Part shown: piece after piece, positions 15,516 through 21,452 of the stretch | Layout of the letters: every line of letters starts with the position of its first letter | Position numbering within the stretch: position 1 is the stretch's first letter | Origin: Alphaproteobacteria bacterium | GTDB taxonomy: Bacteria > Pseudomonadota > Alphaproteobacteria > RF32 > CAG-239 | Direction of reading: 5' to 3' | Length of the DNA stretch: 31,065 nucleotides | Assembly (NCBI GenBank): GCA_900767645.1 | Contig: CAAFZY010000008.1 | Span: 1 to 31,065, forward strand | Notes under the pieces: generated by a model | Told to the model about the DNA's origin: nothing | Database searches by the model: none | What the model saw: only the letters and a program-made list of their open reading frames with translations | Translations under genes and position numbers: made by a program

Positions 15516-16283
15516 TTATTTCTCCTTGTTGTATGATTGAATGAAAGTTTCACGTAGTGAATGCATGTTTGAATCTAAATAAAAGTTTTCAGTGGCTATC
15601 AGCCAGAATATTTTATCAACTTGATAGGCGGTAACATTGGCAGCATCTGCCATTTCTTTGATAATATTTAAAATTAAGAACTCTTTATTGGGGCTCAATT
15701 TATCAATCAGTCCAAGATTTTCTATGAAGTAAATTATGTGGCGGTCCGGTTTGGCATATTGCGTATATCCGATTTCTTTTAGAAAATCGCAGGCGAGGGC
15801 GGTACCCATGCCGGTAATGCGGCAAAGTTCATCAATAATTTTAATACCTTTATTTTCAACATGAGTTTTAAAGGCCGCTAAATCTGCAAATTGTGATAAA
15901 TAATTAGCAGCGTCAACAGCGCCTTGGAGCCAAATTTGCCATAATTTGCTTTTAGCGTTAAATTTATTTATGAGCTCATTAATATCAGCATTAATCAAAT
16001 TTTTATATCCGTTGGGTTGTGCAATGTTTAACTGCTTGCGGATTTCATCATGATGCTGGTTGTATTTAATTACATTCGGCATTGAATTGCGGTTTTGCAA
16101 CGATATTAAAAAGCGGTCGTAAACCGTATCTAATGTAGCGTTAGGGGTAAAAATATTGTTCAGGGGATTAAAATATTTTTCAAGTTCATGCGGACTAATG
16201 CTTTGTTGCTGTGCTCGTTGTTGTAAATAAGCATAGGCAAAGTCATAAATTGGTTTGAGCTGATTTTTTGTATATGTTGCCAT
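15516..16283 (-). CDS. HhH-GPD-like protein (DNA-glycosylase fold), first gene of the peptide operon
   Basis: A 255-residue, mostly helical, cytoplasmic protein. Residues 152-185 ('ELCRITGMGTALACDFLKEIGYTQYAKPDRHI') fit the helix-hairpin-helix plus Gly/Pro-Asp signature of DNA glycosylases, with GMG at 158-160 as the hairpin and Asp180 in 'KPDRH' in the place of the catalytic Asp. There is no C-terminal Fe-S cysteine cluster. Base specificity cannot be read. A GGAGG site (16293-16289) precedes the ATG by 5 nt. It heads the five-gene operon behind a long structured leader. Whether it belongs to the peptide pathway or only shares the transcript is unclear. The family call is moderate. Confidence 0.6.
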   Translation of the reverse strand: MATYTKNQLKPIYDFAYAYLQQRAQQQSISPHELEKYFNPLNNIFTPNATLDTVYDRFLISLQNRNSMPNVIKYNQHHDEIRKQLNIAQPNGYKNLINADINELINKFNAKSKLWQIWLQGAVDAANYLSQFADLAAFKTHVENKGIKIIDELCRITGMGTALACDFLKEIGYTQYAKPDRHIIYFIENLGLIDKLSPNKEFLILNIIKEMADAANVTAYQVDKIFWLIATENFYLDSNMHSLRETFIQSYNKEK

Positions 16284-16288
16284 AATTA

Positions 16289-16326
16289 CCTCCGGTTAAA
16301 GATAAAGCCGCTTATCATAAGGCGGC
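16289..16326 (-). terminator. Terminator-like hairpin before the first gene of the peptide operon
   Basis: On the minus strand GCCGCCTTAT (16326-16317) pairs with ATAAGCGGC (16315-16307) with one bulge and a 1-nt turn, followed by TTTATCTTT. This lies between the leader and the GGAGG ribosome binding site. Its 5' arm overlaps the CCTCCAGCC segment by 3 nt, so pairing of that segment elsewhere would compete with it. CCTCC (16332-16328) could also pair with GGAGG (16293-16289). Confidence 0.55.
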
Positions 16327-16455
16327 TGGAGGCTTCAAACTTCGTCACTAACAGAAGTGCAACATATTCAGTATATTAGTTGCCCTCCAGCCATAAAGAC
16401 CGGAAAGGCACGAAAATATCGGATTTCGTATCCGTTAGTGACAGGAGGTTTGAAG
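16324..16455 (-). ncRNA. C4-antisense-like structured leader of the peptide operon
   Basis: Reading the minus strand 5' to 3': segment 1 CTTCAAAC/GTCACTAAC (16455-16434); a 5-bp hairpin (16434-16430 with 16424-16420); segment 2 GGCTGGAGG (16392-16384); a GCAAC/GTTGC hairpin (16383-16359); then segment 1' GTTAGTGAC/GTTTGAAG (16352-16333) and segment 2' CCTCCAGCC (16332-16324). Segments 1 and 1' match in 17 pairs with a small internal loop; 2 and 2' in nine. The interleaved order 1-2-1'-2' means both cannot form as simple nested stems in one molecule. This is the layout of phage C4 antisense RNA and its targets. The resemblance is structural and from memory. Confidence 0.5.
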
Positions 16456-16461
16456 ACCTCA

Positions 16462-16481
16462 TTATCAACAACTGTTGATAA
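16462..16481. promoter_or_regulatory. 20-bp palindromic operator at the start of the peptide operon transcript
   Basis: TTATCAACA (16462-16470), a 2-nt centre and TGTTGATAA (16473-16481) form a palindrome with 9-bp arms. It begins where the minus-strand transcript should start, a classic repressor position. Each arm also resembles a DnaA box (TTATNCACA) with one mismatch. Confidence 0.65.
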
Positions 16482-16489
16482 CGTTAATC

Positions 16490-16518
16490 ACTATATAAAG
16501 AATATAAGCATAAATCAA
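16490..16518 (-). promoter_or_regulatory. Promoter of the five-gene peptide operon
   Basis: On the minus strand TTGATT (16518-16513), a 17-bp spacer and TATAGT (16495-16490). The start is expected near 16483, directly at the palindromic operator, giving a leader of about 200 nt before the ATG at 16283. Confidence 0.65.
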
Positions 16519-16525
16519 TATTTAT

Positions 16526-16560
16526 TTTTGCACCTTTGCAAAATATCAAAAGGTGCAAAA
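16526..16560. terminator. Hairpin separating the divergent promoters
   Basis: Perfect 12-bp arms (TTTTGCACCTTT at 16526-16537, complement at 16549-16560) with an 11-nt loop, followed by five T's on the plus strand. It lies between the two divergent promoters and would stop plus-strand read-through; it could instead be a protein site. Confidence 0.5.
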
Positions 16561-16567
16561 TTTTTGC

Positions 16568-16596
16568 TTGACTTTAATTTGTTACCAGGACACAAT
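16568..16596 (+). promoter_or_regulatory. rRNA-like promoter
   Basis: TGCTTGACT (16565-16573) contains a TTGACT -35 in a context like that of the E. coli rrn P2 promoter as I recall it. A weaker -10, CACAAT at 16591-16596 (17-bp spacer) or an overlapping choice up to 16598, follows. It is about 70 bp upstream of the boxA and drives toward the winged-helix-like gene. Confidence 0.5.
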
Positions 16597-16667
16597 ATAG
16601 GTATTGTTTTAACCGAGATGTATTTCATTGTGAGTTGGTTTATAAGCGTTTCGGGTGAAGCTGTTCA

Positions 16668-16680
16668 GCTCTTTAACAAT
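16668..16680 (+). promoter_or_regulatory. boxA antitermination element
   Basis: The 13 bases GCTCTTTAACAAT match the boxA of E. coli rRNA operons, where NusB/NusE bind the nascent RNA and prevent termination. A short AGCT-GTTC-AGCT hairpin sequence (16659-16670) directly precedes it. No rRNA gene follows in this window. Confidence 0.65.
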
Positions 16681-16750
16681 GACCGAACCTTCTCTTCGCC
16701 GCAAAAGATAATCTTTTGAGGAAAGAAGGGTGTTCAGGTCTATTTTTTTT
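16681..16750 (+). terminator. Long hairpin with U tract after boxA (attenuator-like)
   Basis: GACC (16681-16684) pairs with GGTC (16737-16740), a second pairing block joins the CCTTCT and AGAAGG segments, and the top is a perfect CAAAAGAT/ATCTTTTG stem (16702-16709 with 16711-16718). A run of eight T's follows (16743-16750). This is a strong terminator shape placed between boxA and the start codon at 16810. Confidence 0.65.
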
Positions 16751-16809
16751 GATTATCTATTCTTCCTTTTTACGGTGAACTTTGAGTAACCTTAATAAGG
16801 AATATAATA

Positions 16810-17268
16810 ATGTGTGTATCAGATAATAAGCAAGATAAGCTTTCAGGAAAGGCAAAACTTTTATATAATGCTAAAAAACATAAATTAGTATTGTGGGTTG
16901 ATGAAAAAGTAGTTTGGCATTATAAATTTAAGGCTAGAAACACAAGCAATATTGAACGTGTTTTTGCTTATATTATGAACAATCCGTGGCAAACCATAAG
17001 CTTAAGCGAATTATGCGAGAAAGCAGGATTAAAACCTACACCAAGCCGTATGTTTAAAACCATACAATGTTTTAGACGCGATTCAGACAAATTGACCAAT
17101 CATGAATATTTTTATAATTATCGCCTAGATGATGAAATTAAAAAAGTGTTCAGACGCGGAAAACTGCCTTTTGAAATAGTTAAATGCTTTTTTGACTTAC
17201 ATTATAAAAATGTAATATTTAAACCCGTAATAAATATTTTTTCAAGTTTAAACGTTGGTTTAAATTGA
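16810..17268 (+). CDS. Small winged-helix-like protein, candidate regulator
   Basis: A 152-residue basic, cytoplasmic protein. Residues 55-85 ('VFAYIMNNPWQTISLSELCEKAGLKP') read as a helix-turn-helix within a winged-helix fold, followed by 'RMFKTIQCFRRDSD' as a possible recognition helix and an Arg/Lys-rich wing. The N-terminal 45 residues are a strand-rich domain ('YNAKKHKLVLWVDEKVVWHYKFK'). No named family recognised. An AAGGAA ribosome binding site precedes the ATG. It is divergent from the peptide operon and follows a boxA/attenuator leader, so it may bind the palindrome at 16462-16481. That link is inference from position. Confidence 0.6.
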   Translation: MCVSDNKQDKLSGKAKLLYNAKKHKLVLWVDEKVVWHYKFKARNTSNIERVFAYIMNNPWQTISLSELCEKAGLKPTPSRMFKTIQCFRRDSDKLTNHEYFYNYRLDDEIKKVFRRGKLPFEIVKCFFDLHYKNVIFKPVINIFSSLNVGLN

Positions 17269-17285
17269 CCGGTTGGAGGCATGAA

Positions 17286-17309
17286 AAAAGCCGGAAAAAT
17301 CCGGCTTTT
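17286..17309. terminator. Intrinsic terminator at the right edge of the island
   Basis: AAAAGCCGGA (17286-17295) pairs with TCCGGCTTTT (17300-17309) around a 4-nt loop; A's precede and T-rich sequence follows. It sits between convergent genes and works in both directions. Confidence 0.85.
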
Positions 17310-17326
17310 AAGGTTTTTAGATGTAT

Positions 17327-17593
17327 TTAATTTTGCGGGTTATATTGGTAAGGGTCGGCTTTTTCTTTGCCGTGATATACATCAGAGGCTTCGTCAAAGC
17401 GTTCGCCCAAACGAGATTTTAATTTACCGGCGCTGCCTTCGGTATCGGAAATTTGTTTAGAAATTTCAGTTCCGGTGTCAGTGGTGTAGCCTTTAATCCA
17501 ATTCCACTGATTTTCAGGGGTGATGCCATAGCCGAACCACATAATTAAAACAGCAATGCCGATTAAGCCTATTAAATAAATTATAGCCTTCAT
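17327..17593 (-). CDS. Small single-span membrane protein, unknown
   Basis: An 88-residue protein with one N-terminal hydrophobic helix (about residues 3-22) and a hydrophilic remainder rich in Thr, Lys and Glu, including an amphipathic stretch 'GKLKSRLGERFDEASDVY'. It could be an inner-membrane protein with a periplasmic tail. No family recognised. A GGGAGCTTAAA ribosome binding site precedes the ATG. It is a stand-alone gene between the island terminator and the aldo/keto reductase. Confidence 0.6.
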   Translation of the reverse strand: MKAIIYLIGLIGIAVLIMWFGYGITPENQWNWIKGYTTDTGTEISKQISDTEGSAGKLKSRLGERFDEASDVYHGKEKADPYQYNPQN

Positions 17594-17664
17594 TTTAAGC
17601 TCCCATAAAATATTAAAGATAAACCTAATATAACCGCAATAACTTAATAACTATTTAATACGTT

Positions 17665-18609
17665 TTATGAAAAAATATTTTCCGGCGTATAGCCGCCAAA
17701 GCGAAAACTTTCAGCGTTTAAATAGCGATAATTACGCTCAAGTTTATTGATTTTTTGCATATCGTTTTCATCTAAAGTTAAATTAAGCGCCGCTAAGTTT
17801 TCGCGCAGGTGATTTTCATGCACTGATTTAGGTATAACCACTATGCCGCGCTGCATCAGCCATGCCAAAATTACTTGCGCCGGAGTTGCTTTTATGCGGG
17901 CGGCAATCTCGGCAATGGTTTTATCTTCCAAAAGTTTGGACTCGTTTTGGCGTTTGAACGCGTCTGTGCGGTCAGGTGAACCCAGCGGCGAATAGGCTGT
18001 CATCACAATCAGATTTTTGTTGCAAAAATCAAGAAGCTCGCTTTGCTGTAAATAGGGATGACATTCAATCTGATTAACCGCCGGAGCGATACTGCTGTTA
18101 TCAAGCAAACGTTGCAGATTTTTAACCCCGAAATTTGAAACGCCGATAGCTTTAACCAAACCGGAATTATATGCTTTTTCCATCTCTGTCCATGTAACCT
18201 CAAGCGGAAGTTCGGCAAGGGGAATTATATCGGTATCAGAAGCGGGTGTATCGGTGTTTTTACGCTGCGCAATCGGCCAGTGCATAAGCCATAAGTCCAG
18301 ATATTCGCACTGCAAATCATGCAGAGTTTGTTTTAAGGCGGGCAACACGTCTTCAGGGGCGTGCGAATCGTTCCATAATTTTGAAGTTATGAACAAATCT
18401 TCACGCTTTAGGTTATCTTCCTTAAAAGCATCATGAAAGGCTTGTCCGATTTCAGTCTGATTGCCGTAAATTGAGGCGCAGTCAAAGTGGGTGTAGCCGA
18501 GCTTTAATGCCCAGCGTATGGCGCTGTAAACCTCACCGGCGCCGGATTTCCAAGTCCCGAGTCCGATAAGCGGTATTTTTGCTTCCGTGTTGAGTTTTGC
18601 ATATTTCAT
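17665..18609 (-). CDS. Aldo/keto reductase
   Basis: A 314-residue cytoplasmic NADPH-dependent oxidoreductase of the (beta/alpha)8 AKR superfamily. The catalytic tetrad is visible: Asp43 and Tyr48 in 'HFDCASIYGN', Lys77 in 'ITSKLWN' and His110 in 'LDLWLMHWP'. The NADPH-binding C-terminal motif 'VVIPKSVHENHLRENL' is intact. It resembles the eukaryote-like aldehyde/aldose reductase branch by its long loop after His110 ('IAQRKNTDTPASDTDI'). The substrate cannot be read from sequence. An AAGGAG site precedes the ATG. It is divergent from the outer-membrane barrel gene. Confidence 0.9.
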   Translation of the reverse strand: MKYAKLNTEAKIPLIGLGTWKSGAGEVYSAIRWALKLGYTHFDCASIYGNQTEIGQAFHDAFKEDNLKREDLFITSKLWNDSHAPEDVLPALKQTLHDLQCEYLDLWLMHWPIAQRKNTDTPASDTDIIPLAELPLEVTWTEMEKAYNSGLVKAIGVSNFGVKNLQRLLDNSSIAPAVNQIECHPYLQQSELLDFCNKNLIVMTAYSPLGSPDRTDAFKRQNESKLLEDKTIAEIAARIKATPAQVILAWLMQRGIVVIPKSVHENHLRENLAALNLTLDENDMQKINKLERNYRYLNAESFRFGGYTPENIFS

Positions 18610-18733
18610 TTTTATCTCCTTGTTGATGGGTGTGTGTTTTATATAATAGGCGTTTGGAGTGATTAAAGAGCCGGAGATTTGTGTATTTACTGATGATTAT
18701 ATAAAATTCTGCTTGCATAAATAATAAACATAT

Positions 18734-18755
18734 ACTAAAGTTTAGTCTGTATTAT
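18734..18755. promoter_or_regulatory. Inverted repeat and -10 upstream of the outer-membrane barrel gene
   Basis: ACTAAA-G-TTTAGT (18734-18746) is a perfect 6-bp inverted repeat, followed by TATTAT (18750-18755), a reasonable -10 for the plus-strand gene at 18804. A repressor or activator site is possible; no clear -35 is seen. The rest of 18610-18803 shows nothing further. Confidence 0.35.
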
Positions 18756-18803
18756 ACGAACAGAACAATACAGTGTTTTAAATTTTTATAAAGGATATTC
18801 GGT

Positions 18804-19364
18804 ATGAAAAAAACTTTATTGCTTGCTGGAGTTGCCAGTGTATTTGCTTTTAATGCCAACGCAGTTGAATTGCTTCCGTATGTTGGTCTTGATTATAACT
18901 ATTCAATGCTTAATCATGATGAAGCTGTTGTCGTCGATGAAGATCATGACGCCCGCCCTATTAAAGACGGCGTTATGGCCGGACAAGCTCATTCGGCATC
19001 TGTTGTTTTGGGTACTAAAGTTACTCCTTATGCCGGTGTTGAAGCTTTTTATCAGCTTTCCAAAAAAGAACACAAAGCTAATTATCGCTCACAAATTCAG
19101 GCATATGGTGCTGATGTTTTGGGTTACTTGCCGCTCGGCTGCTATGGCGAATATGAACTTTTGGCTTCTGCCGGTTTGGGTCAGTACACCGCAAAATATA
19201 ACAAAGATCAGGACAGCGGTTTAGGTTATCGTTTGGGCGCAGGTTTGCAGTACAACGTTACCGATAACTGGGCTGTTCGCGCTATGTACCGCCATGTATG
19301 GGTAGACAAGAGCATTCTCAACAGCATTAATGAATTTTCATTGGGTGTAAGATATTCTTTCTAA
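18804..19364 (+). CDS. Outer-membrane beta-barrel protein (OmpA/OmpW-like small barrel)
   Basis: A 186-residue exported protein with a signal peptide (cleavage at 'NANA', about residue 20). The mature part is a series of amphipathic strands ('LLPYVGLDYNYSM', 'HSASVVLGTKVTPYAGVEAFYQL', 'LGYRLGAGLQYNVTDNWAVRAMYRHVW') ending in 'EFSLGVRYSF', with the terminal Phe expected for recognition by the BAM complex. The size suggests an eight-stranded barrel. A general porin or surface-antigen role is inferred. It has its own terminator. Confidence 0.8.
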   Translation: MKKTLLLAGVASVFAFNANAVELLPYVGLDYNYSMLNHDEAVVVDEDHDARPIKDGVMAGQAHSASVVLGTKVTPYAGVEAFYQLSKKEHKANYRSQIQAYGADVLGYLPLGCYGEYELLASAGLGQYTAKYNKDQDSGLGYRLGAGLQYNVTDNWAVRAMYRHVWVDKSILNSINEFSLGVRYSF

Positions 19365-19385
19365 GAGTATAACTCATACTTAAAT

Positions 19386-19418
19386 AAAAAATCCGGAATT
19401 ATCAGTTCCGGATTTTTT
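19386..19418 (+). terminator. Intrinsic terminator after the outer-membrane barrel gene
   Basis: A 13-bp stem (19386-19398 with 19406-19418), a 7-nt loop and six T's within the 3' arm. Confidence 0.9.
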
Positions 19419-19487
19419 ATTGCTTGTTTTCTGTATAAAATTACATTATCTTTAAAGGCAGTTTTTAACTTACCATGGAGATATAAA

Positions 19488-20957
19488 ATGCGTTTGTCTT
19501 ATGCCGTAATCGGCGCCGCTTTAGGATTTGTTCCGCTTTGTGAAGCCGCCGGTGTTACCGAAAGTAAAACTTTGGAGATAAGTATTTACAATGATAACTT
19601 GGCGTTGGTTAAAGATACCCGTGATGTTAACTTGCAAGAGGGCGCCAATAAGGTGGCATTTGAAGGTGTTGCCGCGCAAATTAAGCCGGAGAGCGTTTTG
19701 TTTACGGGCGATGGTATCGGTGTTAAAGAATATAACTATGATTATGACTTACTCACCAACCAAAACATTATTGAAAAATCGGTCGGGAAAACGGTTAAAA
19801 CCGTTATTCAGAATCCGACCACAGGCGAAAATATTTTTGATAAAGCCAGAATCATAAGCGCTAACGGCGGTATGCCGGTTTTAGAATTTTCATACGGAAT
19901 TGAGCCGCAATTCGGCGGTCGCTTGGTGTTTGAAAATCTGCCGGAAAACTTGCATAATAAACCAACATTGGCGGCTAATATTACCAGTGTTTCAGCCGGT
20001 GTGCATGAGTTGATGCTGGCATATTTAACCGGCGGAATTTCATGGAAGACCAATTATGTTGCCAACGTCAACGGCACTGATACGCTTGATTTAAACGGGT
20101 GGGTTGCCATTAATAACCGTTCGGGCATTGATTATAAAGATGCCAAAGTGCAGTTGATTGCCGGTGATGTTAATCAGGTTTATGACGGAGGTGCCGCTCG
20201 TCCGATGTATGCAACCCGCATGATGGCAAAAGCTATGGTTAATGATGCAGTCACATTAGAAGCCGCAGGAGCCGCTCCACAGCAAATCAGCGGGTATCAG
20301 CTGTATACTTTGCCCGATAAAACCGATATTAAAGATAACCAAACCAAGCAGGTTATTTTGATTGAAAAAAACAAGGTCAAATACGCTAAAGAAGGGCGTT
20401 TGTATTCTTCTTTATATTTTGGCGGCGATTATCAATCTTCATTTGAAAAAGCGCATCCGGATATGTATTACATTATGAAAAATACCGAGGAAGATAATTT
20501 GGGTTTGCCTCTTCCTGCCGGCGTGGTTCGTTTTTATGAAAACGATGATAACGGCAGTATGCAGTTCATCGGTGAAAATTCAATCGGGCATGTGGCCAAG
20601 GGTGAAAAAATCGAGCTGAATTTAGGCACTTTCTTTAATGTTTTTGCTGACGGCAAAGTGCTTAAAGTAAACAAAGTTTCGGAGAAGAAAACGGCTGATG
20701 TCGGCAACGGGTGCCACAAAGCAACGATTGTACGTAATTATGATGCGGAAGTTACTTTTAACAATGGCGGCAAAACAGCTGAAAGAATCCGGTTTAATCA
20801 GAGCATCAATCAAAACAGCAAAGTTATTGCCGAGAGCATAAAGGGCAACTTGAAAAATGTAAATAACTATGAATGGGTGGTTGATTTGGCGGCAGATTCC
20901 GAAGCTAAGCTTACTTTCACCATACAAACCGTATCTGATGAACGTTTGTGTCGGTAA
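19488..20957 (+). CDS. DUF4139 domain secreted protein
   Basis: A 489-residue exported protein with a signal peptide ('MRLSYAVIGAALGFVPLCEAAG'). An N-terminal strand-rich domain ('LEISIYNDNLALVKDTRDVNLQEGANKVAFEGV') is followed by the DUF4139 core, with 'LAYLTGGISWKTNYVANV', 'LNGWVAINNRSGIDYKDAKVQLIAGDVN' and 'PLPAGVVRFYENDDNG'. These blocks are hallmarks of the family. The function of DUF4139 in bacteria is not established; an envelope role is inferred from export. It has a GGAG ribosome binding site and is closed by a terminator shared with the convergent DUF2934 gene. Confidence 0.85.
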   Translation: MRLSYAVIGAALGFVPLCEAAGVTESKTLEISIYNDNLALVKDTRDVNLQEGANKVAFEGVAAQIKPESVLFTGDGIGVKEYNYDYDLLTNQNIIEKSVGKTVKTVIQNPTTGENIFDKARIISANGGMPVLEFSYGIEPQFGGRLVFENLPENLHNKPTLAANITSVSAGVHELMLAYLTGGISWKTNYVANVNGTDTLDLNGWVAINNRSGIDYKDAKVQLIAGDVNQVYDGGAARPMYATRMMAKAMVNDAVTLEAAGAAPQQISGYQLYTLPDKTDIKDNQTKQVILIEKNKVKYAKEGRLYSSLYFGGDYQSSFEKAHPDMYYIMKNTEEDNLGLPLPAGVVRFYENDDNGSMQFIGENSIGHVAKGEKIELNLGTFFNVFADGKVLKVNKVSEKKTADVGNGCHKATIVRNYDAEVTFNNGGKTAERIRFNQSINQNSKVIAESIKGNLKNVNNYEWVVDLAADSEAKLTFTIQTVSDERLCR

Positions 20958-20978
20958 AGCTTTATAACGGCTGATAAA

Positions 20979-21012
20979 AAAACACTCCTGAATGTTTGTT
21001 CGGGAGTGTTTT
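20979..21012. terminator. Bidirectional intrinsic terminator
   Basis: A 12-bp stem including one G-T pair (20979-20990 with 21001-21012) and a 10-nt loop, with A's before and T's at the 3' end, between the convergent DUF4139 and DUF2934 genes. Confidence 0.85.
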
Positions 21013-21041
21013 GCATATAAGCAACGCTTATATTATATATC

Positions 21042-21260
21042 TTATTTCTTGCTGGTTTTTGAAGCGCTTTTGGCAGCAACTTTTTTGGCAGAGGTGCTTG
21101 AAGAAGCGCATGCTTTTTTGCAAGAAGTTTTTTTGCTGCATTTTGACATTTGTTCCACAGCCATAGACCAGAATTTTTCATCTTGTCCGGACGGGCAACC
21201 GGCATTCTGCCACAAATAATAAGCGGCTTCACGAATGCAGTTTTCGTTACAATTTGACAT
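21042..21260 (-). CDS. DUF2934 protein with a Lys/Ala/Ser-rich tail
   Basis: A 72-residue protein. Residues 8-35 ('CIREAAYYLWQNAGCPSGQDEKFWSMA') match the short DUF2934 motif (AYyLWe..G.p.G.d..FW). The tail is Lys/Ser/Ala-rich ('SSSTSAKKVAAKSASKTSKK'), like histone-H1-type or nucleic-acid-binding tails, and a cysteine cluster 'CSKKTSCKKAC' lies between. The frame is open 22 codons further upstream, but the ATG at 21260 starts the conserved part and has a GGAG site. Function unknown; nucleic-acid binding is an inference from composition. Confidence 0.75.
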   Translation of the reverse strand: MSNCNENCIREAAYYLWQNAGCPSGQDEKFWSMAVEQMSKCSKKTSCKKACASSSTSAKKVAAKSASKTSKK

Positions 21261-21452
21261 TATAATTATACTCCATAAATAAGTTTTTAACGAAATCAAT
21301 ATATAATCATTTTTTTTATCAGTCAATAACTATTAATAAGAAAATTTACAGATATTTTTTGCATTTAAGACAATAATGGCTTTACAGATAAAAAATAGTC
21401 TTTTATAGTGTGAAACAAGTATTATTTTGGTCATATCATATTTGGAGGTTTA

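Larger units (their letters stand above)
16284..16809. other. 526-bp gene-free divergent regulatory region
   Basis: This stretch separates the peptide operon from the winged-helix-like gene. It is packed with signals listed individually: a C4-like leader, an operator, two divergent promoters, a separating hairpin, boxA and an attenuator-like hairpin. A 120-codon plus-strand frame (16357-16719) runs through it but crosses the structured elements and lacks a ribosome binding site. Confidence 0.7.

Noticed and set aside
16462..16481. Replication origin based on DnaA-box-like arms
   Set aside because: Each arm has a mismatch to TTATNCACA, there is no cluster of boxes or AT-rich unwinding element with replication genes, and a repressor operator at the promoter start explains the palindrome better.
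16357..16719. A 120-codon plus-strand open frame in the divergent regulatory region
   Set aside because: It runs through the complementary leader segments, the operator, both promoters and boxA, has no ribosome binding site and no protein-like pattern. The sequence is better explained as RNA and promoter elements.
16565..16809. Start of an rRNA operon
   Set aside because: Promoter and boxA look rRNA-like, but the sequence after boxA folds into a terminator and then encodes a protein; no 16S sequence is present.
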